DNA of 64,000 nt from the NCBI RefSeq assembly GCF_000002595.2, contig NC_057005.1, forward strand, positions 6,390,700 to 6,454,699. The letters run 5' to 3'. The notes beneath the pieces were generated by a model. The model was not told the DNA's origin. It was given only the letters and a program-made list of their open reading frames with translations, and did no database searches. Source of the DNA: Chlamydomonas reinhardtii. Lineage: Eukaryota > Chlorophyta > Chlorophyceae > Chlamydomonadales > Chlamydomonadaceae. Below are positions 34,751 to 44,569 of this stretch, piece after piece. Numbering within the stretch: the first letter of the stretch is position 1; each line of letters begins with the position of its first letter. Both the position numbers and the translations under genes were made by a program.

Positions 34751-36133
34751 GCGCGCAGTGGGATGCTGCCGCGCAACTGTTTTGTAGTCCGGCACCGCTG
34801 GTGCTGAATTGCAGACGCCCTGCAACTTTTACATTGGATTTATTTATCGTACCTGGTACATGTGCTGGCATTAGGCATATCGTACGCCAGCTGTGCATGC
34901 AGTCAAGGTGCGCAACATTTGCGAAGGGTCCATGGGTACTCAGGGGCACTCACGATGGCAGGCCGTGCGCATGCACCACGTACAGCGTGATGGCTTTCCC
35001 CGCTGCAACTGTGGGGTAGATGGGAATAATCTGCATCCGAATCAACAGCCGCGATGTCCGGGAGGCCGAGTGGTGTCGTGCGTTCCCCCTTTCGACTGTA
35101 GGCACGAGACCTCTGACTTTCAGGCCTCAGCTGCCAATCCGATTTTGTTGCTCTGATAAGAGCGGGATTGGAAGTAAGCTGGCCCGGGGGCGGGGATTAC
35201 AGGCTTACATGCACCATTTTAGTCAGGTATGATGGAGGGACATGGAGCTTGAAGAGTGGAGTGAGAGGTGGTTATGAGTGCGTGCATTGCGCCATGTGTG
35301 GAACGAGAGTTTTAGGTAGGCGTGCATAGGCTCCTATGAGGGTAGTCAGGTTACGCGCGGTACAATGTGGGTACACGTATGCCAGCGCATACGTGGGTGA
35401 CAACAGCGTGCGGCTACAACAATATGCAATTACTACGCACGGTAGGTGGCCATGGATGCGATACTGCGAAGGAGCTGCGTTGGCACTGCAGGGCAGTGGA
35501 AGGCGTGGTGCCAGCCCCGCGCTGCAGCGGCAAGGCACCGCCGAAGCTTCTAGGAGGTTTGGCAATTGGGCCGTTTGGAAACGATGGACACAGACATCAG
35601 GGACACACATGTATTCATGTAAACGGGACGCTGACGACTTCCGCAGGGACACAGCCTAGGCCACCGCCCACCGGGACCAGGCGCCTGCACGCTACCGCAG
35701 TACCGCGGTGCCGCAGGGAGGCTGTGGACCGCGTGCGCTGGACTGCCGGCGGCTCAGCGCTGTGCAAGCGCTGCTGCAGCCGCAACGAAAGCCGCAGGCG
35801 CAGGACCCACTGATCCAGCCGCTGGACAATGACCTGCTGGCATTGCCGCATGATGATGTGGTGATGGTGGTCGTGGTCTCGTGGAGGAGAGTGACTCGGA
35901 CGTCGAGATTGCGGGTTAGTGCAGAGATCGGCTCCCAAGGGCCAGTCGGGCAATGCCTGCATGTTTGGGCAGGTTTGGGAGTGCACCAGATGACCAGACC
36001 AGCGGGGAGGTGCTGGCGCACCAGCACAACAGGAAGCAGGCATACGCATGGGCAACTGAGCATGGGATAGCCGAGGTTGCGATGTGTGCCTGGAGGAGGG
36101 AGCGGGGCGGCCGCTGCGACAGGGCTCCTATCT
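34751..36133 (+). other. 3' UTR of the MscS-like gene and intergenic
   Basis: No spliced gene. The first 870 nt can be the 3' UTR, ending at the TGTAA at 35618-35622. The rest, up to the MITE-like element, holds nothing I can name. Confidence 0.45.
35618..35622 (+). terminator. TGTAA polyadenylation signal, MscS-like gene
   Basis: First TGTAA noted on the plus strand after the stop at 34750, 868 nt downstream, within the usual range for long algal 3' UTRs. Confidence 0.4.
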
Positions 36134-36332
36134 TAATGTCTCCAGACATTAATTGGCCATTTTGGCCGTTTCCTAGACATTCCTCCCGGGGGCTAATGTC
36201 TGGGGCGAGACTTTGTTGGCCCGGGTTTGGGGCGGGTTTTGTCTCAATTCCTATGGTGAAGCCCCCAAACCGCCATGTGCCCAGACAAAAGACGGCGGCC
36301 ACCCGGCCGTTTTTGTCTGGAGCTAGACATTA
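36134..36332. mobile_element. MITE-like element with inverted ends
   Basis: The left end reads TAATGTCTCCAGACATTAAT followed by TGGCCATTTTGGCCG. The right end, read in reverse complement, is TAATGTCTAGCTCCAGACAA followed by AAACGGCCGGGTGGCCG. These are imperfect terminal inverted repeats of about 35 bp around a 199-bp unit. Further GTCTGG/CCAGAC pairs inside let the whole unit fold. It has no coding capacity, and a duplicated target site is not obvious beyond TA. Confidence 0.6.
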
Positions 36333-36938
36333 CCCCCAAAACAAGATACGACCCCTGCGCTGCGAGGAGGCGGGTGACTTGAGGGGGGATCGGAGGCGCC
36401 GTCATGAGGGATGGCGGCGCACCGGAGTGACCGGACGTGAGTGTGTGATGGGACAGGGTTCAAGGCAGGTTGGCGATGGGACAGGGTTCAAGGCAGGTTG
36501 ACCGGACGTGAGTGGCGGTGGCGGGTTTGATGGCGGCGGTGGAGCAGCGGGGATGGGTGCATTGCAATCGTTGCGTTGCCTCGGGAGGTGCAGGGAATTG
36601 GTGCTATGGGTCACCTGGTAAGGAGGGGGGTATAAGGTCACTGGATGCATCGGGGTACGGCGGGAACTGATGGGCAATGGTCGAAGGAGGATGGGTCATG
36701 CGCTCGTCGACTGGGGAGTATGACTTGGCAAGACTTGGTGGCCCCGCAGCAGATTACTGCTGTTACTTACAAGCACTATTCAAACTTCCCGTATAAGCTA
36801 ACTAAACTTGGTTCTCCGATCTCAGCTCGCCCGCTGCGCAGCATCGAAACACGCAATCCTCTGCACTCGCGATCACCCGTATGGGACAAGCTGCGAATAA
36901 GCGACAGTGAGCATTTGATAGCTCAAAAGCACAGCGGG
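36333..36938 (+). promoter_or_regulatory. Upstream region of the aldolase gene
   Basis: Contains a short tandem duplication at about 36446-36501 (unit GATGGGACAGGGTTCAAGGC plus 8 nt) flanked by two ACCGGACGTGAGTG motifs. The last 200 nt, with lower GC, are the likely promoter and 5' UTR. No TATA box is clear. Confidence 0.4.
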
Positions 36939-39843
36939 ATGTCGAGGGACGGGTCGGATGCAGCCGGTGCGGCGGGGCCGTCGCGCGCCACCGTGAACAA
37001 GAGGGGAGGCAAGTCGGACGCGGCCCCACGGGAGGCAAGCCGGACACCCGCGGCCATCTTCGTCGCGGTGCTCATAGGCGCAGCGGCTATCTTTGCTGCA
37101 TATATGATTCAGAATATGGAAGACACGGGGAATGTCCGGGGCCCTGGCAAGTATGCAGCAGCCATACCTGCACTGCGTGCGGTTGCGGCGCAGCTGCTTC
37201 ACCCTGAGAAGGGCATCCTAGCAGCGGACGAGAGCCCCACGACCTTCGGCGCCAGAGTGAGAAGGGCACAGGGCACACAAAGGTATTTGGTTACGTAACG
37301 GGTTCCCCCTGGGCGTGGACGACATATCGACCTGGTGGCACCCTACACTCTTCCTTGCATCGGCTCACTGACGTCCCTGCGCTTGGCTGCCACGACACGA
37401 CGCGGCGTGTTCTCGCGTTTTGCCCAAATGCGCTGCTGTGCAATATGTTAATGTGCTTCTAATCCTATGCGGTCGCTTGAACCAATGCGCAGCTTGCGGG
37501 CCACCCGAACAAGCCTACGCTGCGCCAGACGTGGCGCCGCATCTTGCTCACAACCCCTGGACTCGCGACCCACATCTCTGGCGTGGTGAGCACACGGTAT
37601 CAGAAGCAAACTGCACCCTGCGAGCTCCTTGCCCGTGTTACTTGCCTTCCCAATCCCGCCTAATGCTAGCGAGGGCGACGGCGCCTGCACGTTGATGAGA
37701 CCATACACGTGTCCCCGCCGCCTGGCTGATTCAGATCCTGCACGAGGAGACGTTTGCTCAGACCGCGGACCTGCAGGCCGCGCGCGCCGCTGGTGTGCTG
37801 CTCGGCATCAAGCTGGACAACGGCACTGCGCCGATGGGCCCAAAGCAGGCCGGCGAGCTGCACACACGGGTCAGCAGCTAGGGCGCCGTGGCAAGGGCGG
37901 ATGCTGGGAGCAAGGTGTCAGCCCGGCGACTAGCCGGGGATAAACGGGGCCGAAGGGGCGAGGTGGAAGGTCAGGTCTGCGCCATATGTAGCCCGGTATG
38001 CAGCAATGTGTGATACGGCCTCTGTCTGTTACCTCGCGCCCGTTCTTCATCGCGCTCATGCAGGGGCTCGGGGGGCTGGCTGGCCGCTGCACCACCTTCC
38101 ACACGAAGCACGGCGCGTCGTTCGCCAAGTGGCGTGCCGTGTTCCGCGCGGGCGCCCACACCCCCAGCAAAGCCGCTATCCGACGCAACTCAAAGGATTT
38201 GGCATCTTACGCTGCGGCGGCGCAAAAGTGAGTGCACCTTGGGGTACGGTCGGCGCGTCGTGTCAATGGAACTTCCGCACCTTGGCAAGTTGCGGCGCAC
38301 GGTGGGTTACGGCGTGCCTTCATTCGGTCTCTGCCCGCCTCTGGACGTTGTGCTGTACAGGTGCGGGCTGGTGCCCATCATTGAGCCCGAGGTGCTGGCG
38401 GACGGTGACCACGACCTGAGCAGAGCCGCCAACGCATCCGCCCGGGTCAGTCGGCAGTCGGCACACAGCGTTGCGAGCGTTGCTGTTGATTAAGTGTAAA
38501 AGTGTGGCACCCGCCCCGGCGGCACCTCCGTGTGCGGGACAGGTGCTTCGCGGCGTGTTCCGGGCTCTGAAGAAGCGCGGCGACGTGGACGTGGGTGCGG
38601 TGCTGCTCAAGGTGGCCATGGTGACGCCCGGCAGCAGCAGCGTCATGGCGGCCACTCCCGAGCAGGTGGGTTGATCTGATCGATGGGTTGTTTTCACCAT
38701 TTCCAGTAACCCACAGACACGAAGACGCAGTACAAAACATGGTGGCGGTGGCATAATCAGTCTGGCATGAGTAACCCTGCAAGCCGCTCTCTCTCAGTAT
38801 CAAGTGCTTACACACGGGATTCGGCGATCGCCTGTAACAATTCTGTATGTCATGCCAAGCACTTGCATGCTCCTGCTGATAACACACCAGACCCAACAGA
38901 CCATTGCACACCCACAACAATACCCACACCCTGATGCATCCACGCAGACGCACGCATGTGGTCCATTACCGGACTATATGCTCACAATAATGCTCACAAC
39001 ATGCACTGGTTCTTATCGGCATAGTACTCTCTCAGCGTTCACGCTGCATGCCAACCAAGCAACTAGCCCTCCCTGGTCACCCTTATACCGTAGCGCGGAA
39101 CACGCTCACACTCCATTGCACATCACCGCCGCCACTCTGCGAACTGTACCTCGCCCCATCCCTTGCCCTGCCGCCTCCTCTCACCGCACTGCCCACCACC
39201 GCCGCACCCCGCAGGTGGCGCAGGTGACGCTGCGCGTGCTGCTGGGCACCGTGCCTCGCGCCCTGCCGGGTGTCGTCTTCCTGTCTGGCGGCCAGAGCGA
39301 GGAGCTGGCCACCACCCACATGGCGGCCCTGGGCCGACTGGCCGCCGAGCGCAGGGCCGCCGGCAAGCCGCTGTGAGTGGGCGCTGGCCCGCAGGTGCTT
39401 CCACTTGCTTGTTGCCAGAGCGTTCCAAGGCCCTGTCATCACGACAAGTGCTACAGATGCTCTTCTAGCTACGATGACTGCTCCCGCAGTCGAAAATCGT
39501 CACTTCTGCGTCCTCGTCACGGGTCCTCGTCTACTTCGCTATACTACCCACACCGCCCACGCGTCTGTGCCTGCCTGCTGCACTACCTGTACTCAAACCT
39601 TCGCAAACTTCCCACCTCCCCATCTGGTGTCCCCATCCCCAACGCGCACGCAGGCCCTGGGCGCTGTCTTTCTCCTTTGGCCGCGCGCTGCAGGCCAGTG
39701 CCATGAAGCAGTGGCTGGCCGGCGACGTCCCTGCAGCCCAGCAAGCGCTGCTGCGGCGAGCAGCCGCCAATGCACTGGCGCAGCAGGGCCTCGCGCCGGA
39801 GGCAACAGCAGCGGCCGCGGTGGAGCCCGCAGACGCGCAGTAG
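36939..39843 (+). CDS. FBA: Class I fructose-bisphosphate aldolase with N-terminal membrane segment
   Basis: Eight exons: 36939-37256, 37493-37585, 37735-37869, 38064-38227, 38361-38445, 38543-38665, 39215-39372 and 39654-39843, giving 421 residues with phases agreeing. Family blocks appear in order: KGILAADES, LLTTPGLATHISGV, ILHEETFAQ, GIKLDNGTAPM, GLGGLAGRCTTFHTKHG, FAKWRAVF, LVPIIEPEVL, LLKVAMVTPG with the Schiff-base lysine at about residue 288, FLSGGQSEE and PWALSFSFGRALQASAMKQW. It cleaves fructose 1,6-bisphosphate to two triose phosphates, or the reverse, in glycolysis or the Calvin cycle. Unusual: residues 37-57 (TPAAIFVAVLIGAAAIFAAY) form a hydrophobic helix after a basic, disordered start. 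That suggests a membrane anchor or uncleaved targeting signal. The usual C-terminal tyrosine is absent. The start is the first ATG in the exon; an earlier start is not excluded. Confidence 0.9.
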
Positions 39844-40164
39844 CGGCACGGCACGACGGCTGTGTGCCCATGTGGCTAGCTGCTGCCTGTGCTCCATAGG
39901 TCCGTGAAGGACGCGACCAAGGGTTCGCGCTTAGATGTTCCCGCCCACGTGGCCGGGCTGGTTGATGAAGGTTGTATCGCTGGCAGCGAATACCTGTGAG
40001 TGCGCAGGCACAGTGTACGCTTAGGTACTGCCTGGTACTGCAAGCGCTGACGGGATCGGTTCAGTTGTTAGCACTGCACCTGGGCACTTCGGCACGTGCA
40101 TGCGTCTGCCTCACAGCTTTGCCCCTGAGAACGTAAGGGTTTGCAGCCCGTGCACTGGCCAATT
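39844..40164. other. Convergent 3' flanks of the aldolase and a small minus gene
   Basis: 321 nt between two converging stop codons. No TGTAA was found on either strand, so the poly(A) sites are unassigned. Confidence 0.4.
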
Positions 40165-40473
40165 TTAAGTCACCGTGTCGCAAGCATCACCCTCAGTTCG
40201 TGCCAGCACCCCGCTTCCCGCCACTAAGCGTGCCACCTCCATGCCACACCCCCCCCCGCCTTGAGACAGACTGACCGCCTCCGCAGTCTCCATCACGCAG
40301 TAGCCCACAACGATGCCCGTAATAATGCCAACGATGACCTGCACCAGCAGCGGTTAGACAGTGACGGCCAGAATCGGGTTTCAGAACCTTCCGCAAGCAG
40401 CTAGTCCTTACAACACCGCACGTACCATCATGGCCTTCTCAAACGGTGAGACCACTTGCTGGGCCTTCGCCAT
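40165..40473 (-). CDS. Small single-pass membrane protein
   Basis: Two exons, 40473-40426 and 40338-40165, phase 0, giving 73 residues. The start MAKAQQVVSPFEKAMM runs straight into a transmembrane helix (VIVGIITGIVVGYCVME), followed by a short tail with a poly-Gly run encoded by nine G in a row. CAG directly before the ATG could be a splice acceptor, so a 5' leader exon may exist, but no upstream frame joins in phase. I do not recognise the family. Small one-helix proteins of this kind are often subunits of organelle membrane complexes, but that is only a guess. It converges with the aldolase and diverges from the GDPD gene. Confidence 0.55.
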
Positions 40474-41055
40474 CTGTGCTTTGCGCCTTACAGAAGGAAA
40501 TGGAGCGAGCGATGTATTGGGAAAGCGGCAAGGCCGAGTACTGTAGTAAGCTCAAACGTAATACAGCTATGATAAAAGATATTGCAGGGAAGTGCCTGGC
40601 TTCCAGCAAATGACCAGTGTCCAGTGGAAACAGCAATTGGCAATCTGGCGGAACGGCTAAAGGTTCTTGGCTTATGCAAAGTTACAGATGCGCACTTAGA
40701 GAGCTCGTGAAACAATGCACTAGCCACACTCCGCACAGCTGTCGCGGTCTTGAGGATGGCGACAATTCGATTACCTCTTCCCGGCTCGGGCAGCAGGCCA
40801 CGGGATATCGAGATAGTAACGAGCATACCCTTCAATGCTCGTGGAGATGCAGGCAGGAGGTAGGACACCGCAACAACCGCAGCAACAGCCACTTCGCTGG
40901 AAATACCAGAAGGGCCAGGAGGCTGGAACTGGGCAACAAGACAACGAGCGTGTTGCTTAGACCTGGCAGACGGTGTGGGGCGGGAACGTAGCAGCGTGTG
41001 AGGGCAATACTAGGTGCAAAGGTGCAGCAGTACACCTCGTGAGTACACCTTGCAG
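40474..41055. promoter_or_regulatory. Shared divergent upstream region
   Basis: It separates the small minus gene (start 40473) from the first assigned GDPD exon (41056). It may hold promoters for both and the missing first exon of GDPD. A minus frame with SSEVAVAAVVAVSYLLPA (about 40810-40900) looks protein-like, but no splice in phase connects it to the small gene. Confidence 0.35.
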
Positions 41056-43430
41056 GCATACCCAGCGCGCCACTCGAGGCGGGCTATGGCGGCTGCTGGT
41101 GGCCGCGGTTGCGATGTCGGCGGGCACGATGATGTTTGGGGCGTGGTGGTGGAGCTCACAGCTGCCGGAGAGCCAGAAGCGCGCGGCGGAAAGCGAGGCG
41201 CTGCTGGCGCCACCCAGCCAGAGCTTCTGCAGCCGGGTGGGTCATTGGCAAGCCGAAGGCGCCACGCGGGCGCATACGGCAACCGGGGTGTTGCGCGACG
41301 CATTTGGCCACCAAGGACTGAAAGCAAGCTTTGGCACCTACACAACCGTGGTTTTGCCGATCAGCCGTGCCGGCAAAACGGTTGCGTTGTTGGGGTCAAA
41401 CATGGACCGATTCCCAGGTCCATGCCCATACCTTCCGACCCATGCACTGCCGGCTTAACTCCGTACGCAGATACGGCCGCCCATGGTGTGCGCGCATGGT
41501 GGTGACACCACGCACGCACCGCCCAACACGGTTTCCGCCTTCCGAAATGCCCTGGCGGCAGGGGCAGACTGCGTGGAGGTGAGCCATGCAACGGCAGGTG
41601 TCCCCAGCCGCGTGAATCCCGCATTGCTGCCTTTTGGGCGCCTAATGCTGCTGTGAAACACTCCAACATTCCACCACATGCACCTCCACGGCGTGCTGCA
41701 TCGCGTATGCATACCTTGCCAACGGCGCGCACCACAGATTGACGCAGCGATGTCCAAGGACGGCGTGCTGGTTGTGATGCACGTGCGTGAGCTGGCGCAG
41801 CTGCTGGGGGGCAGCCGCAAGGGCGTGCAGGTGCGGACACACAGGACAGGCAGGCCAGGAGGCTGCGCACTGAGCACGTCGGACTGGCGCTGTACGCTTT
41901 CGAGCTGAGTTTGGGCAGGACAGGAGACAGGGTGCTTGGATAACACGCATCTGTTATAATTGGTCTGCCCGCACACTCCTTGCGCTGTGCCAGGTGGGGG
42001 ACCTGCCATCGTCAGAGCTGCTGGCTCTGCAATGGCCCAGCGGTGAATACGTGATGAGTGTGGAGGAGGCGGTCAAGCTAACCTCGCCGTTCGTGGATGT
42101 TGTGACTCTGGATGTCAAGGACTACAATGACAAGGTGCGACTCCCGTAAGCACGTCCTGCATGTGTGTGTATGTGTGTGTGCATGTGACGGGGGGGATGT
42201 GGTGCTGCACTGTCTGGGCCTCGTGAGTTTCGTGTCGGATCGAGTCAAGTGCACGCGGCGTATCCTAGAGTCTTAACCGGCTCTTCATCCCGCACATCTG
42301 CGTGCAACCTTTACTTACAAACAAGGACACGTGTGCGTCTCATCACTCTCACGTGCTGTGTGTGCGCTTCGCGCCCCGCACCTCAGTCTGGCCAGCCAAC
42401 CGACGAGCTGGCCATGGCGGAGGCGCTGGTGGGGTTGGTATCAGCCACCCGCTGCACCAACTGCCTCATCTGGGCCAAGAGCGACCGCGTGGTGCGCCGC
42501 GTACTGGAGCTGTCGCCAGGTGCGTGGCAGCGCGTCGGCCTGGACTGGACAGGCGGGTGGGGAGAGACCGAGAGGGAGTGGGGCGTTGAGGTCCCGGCGC
42601 GGTGAAAGACCGAGGCTTTTTGCATTGTCGCGGAGAGCCATGTCGATTGCCACAACCAGGCTTATAGGCATGGGTCCTGACGACTGACGGCACCGCGCTC
42701 GAATGGATTTGCCGGACTGCGGCCTGCTTGCACCTGGCTGCATCACCAAGATGCCAACCCGGCACGCTTGCACTGCTCACTGCATCCTTCGTGCAGGCCA
42801 ACGCACCGGCTACATCGTCATGAACGAGACGGAGGAGAGCCGCCAGCTGGGCATGCACCACCCGCTGCGCTTTGGCGGGCCGACGGCGGCGCCCTCGCCG
42901 CGCCACTTGCGCGGTCAGGACCAGGCACCGGGCGCACTAGGCAGTGGCAGTGGCGGGGCACCGCGGCAGCCGACCAGCGTGTACGTGCAGCCGGCGGTGG
43001 TCGGTGTGCACTTCGCAATGGTGGAGCCGCAGCTCCTGGACGTACTGCACGGCGCAGGTGTGTGTAGCATTGAAGCGCAGGTGGGGGCAGGGTGGTGCGT
43101 CCAACAGGCTTGCGTGGCTTCGCAAGCTCCTTGCAGGGCGCTCATGACCACGCACACGCTCTGCTGCACACTTGCATGCGCACAGGCAAGCAGCTGTACG
43201 CCTGGACCATCAACCATGCGGAGGTGCTGCGGGCGGTGTTGGACGTAGGTGTGGACGCGCTGGTGACTAACTACCCGCTGACGGCGATGGAGGCCATTGA
43301 GTCGCGGCTTACCAAGTGCGGCGGCGGCAGCCGCAACGGCGGCGGTCGTATCTGGCGGCCCAACGGCACTCGCAGCAGCGGCGGCGGTGTGGGCGATGAC
43401 GGGCCGTTGCTGCCGGGTGACTACTTGTGA
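41056..43430 (+). CDS. Glycerophosphodiester phosphodiesterase, plant GDPD4-like, membrane-anchored
   Basis: Exons: 41056-41236 (5' end unresolved), 41471-41578, 41738-41830, 41994-42134, 42387-42519, 42797-43057 and 43186-43430; phases agree. The first exon encodes a membrane helix (LWRLLVAAVAMSAGTMMFGA) and has no ATG before 41114, so an earlier first exon is likely. The catalytic barrel begins VCAHGGDTTHAPPNTVSAF and EIDAAMSKDGVLVVMH. It continues VGDLPSSELLALQWPSGEYV, VVTLDVKD and LYAWTINHAEVLRAVLDVGV, ending ALVTNYPL. It hydrolyses glycerophosphodiesters to glycerol 3-phosphate and an alcohol. The usual HRG and HD motifs read HGGD and HVRE here. As I recall, plant GDPD4 also has HGGD, so this is a subfamily trait. 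A Gly/Ser/Ala-rich insert lies in exon 6. Confidence 0.85.
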
Positions 43431-44040
43431 TGCGCGTAAACGGGAAAGACGAGGAACAGCATACTGCGGTTGGAGATGGGGAGCATCGACCAAAGCAGAA
43501 CGGCGAGACGGCGGTGGGGCTGCATCGGCTTGCCAGCCACATTGCGACTGGTGGAGCTGGCGCCTTGATGCAGGCAGCAGCGCTACACCAGCCTAACGGA
43601 GCCGGCGCCCTCAGCACCAGCTTCGATCCTCCCCTGGATGGCCTGCGGGCCCGCCCGCACGGCGTCCATGCGGCTGCCATGGGCTCGGCATCCGCCACGC
43701 ACTCGCGGCGGCGCGGGCCCTGCTGGCACCCGACCGCTCAGTTCACCACCGTCAACATAGTGCTGTCCGCCTGGTGGGTGGCCCAGCCCCAACAGGCCCA
43801 CGCGCTCCCTCGCCTTGCGCTGGCGCTATCACGGCCACTGAGCGGGGCAGATGGACTGGTAGTGCGTTGGGCCGGGCTCGGAGCCTGCTGGCCCGCACAC
43901 TACCGGTCGTCTTCGCTGTCCCGGCACACGTATTGTGGCACTGGCTTGCAGCCCCGCTGCGCGTGGTTGAGCTCCGGCTTGGCCGACTGCCGACGGCTGA
44001 CCTGCTGGGATTACAGACGCAAGCCGCAAGCGTGCATGTC

Positions 44041-44045
44041 TGTAA
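44041..44045 (+). terminator. TGTAA polyadenylation signal, GDPD gene
   Basis: TGTAA 611 nt after the GDPD stop codon, on the coding strand. Confidence 0.45.
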
Positions 44046-44427
44046 CGGTGTGGAGTTGCTACGACCAGCGGGTATCATCGTGGTATGATCAGCAGTTGAT
44101 GTCGATCTGTTGCGGACTGTGCAGCCCTGCGGCTGTTGCACGCCCGTTCGAGTAGCGGGAAAGTGGCTGTGGCAAGGGCTACCCTGCGCGTCCCCGAGTG
44201 TCCTAAGCCTAAATCACAGTGTCCGGACGCTAGCCTGCGCTAGCTGCCTGAGGCATAGAGTCAGGCTGTGTGGCCGCCGTGCACTTGGTTGCACATCAAA
44301 TTTCACTGAGGCGAGTGGGTGGGCGAGCAGGCGCGCTGGCGGCAGCTGTGTCATGGGAAGCCGATGTAGTCGTTGAGTACCGGCAAAAGTTCTCCCCGAA
44401 GTGGTGAACGCGGAACATTTACACAAA

Positions 44428-44441
44428 TTGTATTTATACAA
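44428..44441 (+). promoter_or_regulatory. TATA-like palindrome before AIM24 gene 1
   Basis: TTGTATTTATACAA has 6-bp perfect arms with TT between them and lies in a locally A/T-rich stretch at a promoter-like distance from the ATG at 44570. Confidence 0.35.
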
Positions 44442-44569
44442 ACTTTGCAGTGTTAAGTTTGCAAGGACTTGTTAACAGCGCTGGGGCTTGCGCAAAAGTT
44501 ATTGGCCGCGCAGAGTGTTGTCAGCAGCTTTGGCCGAGGTGACGGTACATATTTTCAATTGACGCTCCC

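Larger units (their letters stand above)
43431..44569 (+). other. GDPD 3' UTR and promoter of the first AIM24 gene
   Basis: No spliced gene. TGTAA at 44041-44045 closes a 3' UTR of about 610 nt. At 44428-44441, TTGTATTTATACAA is a perfect palindrome with a TATA-like core, 130 nt before the AIM24 start codon. Confidence 0.45.

Noticed and set aside
44000-44020. CTGGGATTACAG, resembling a primate Alu core (a similar GGGATTACAGG lies near 35190)
   Set aside because: The flanks do not match Alu, and the match is short enough for chance. There is no sign of contamination.
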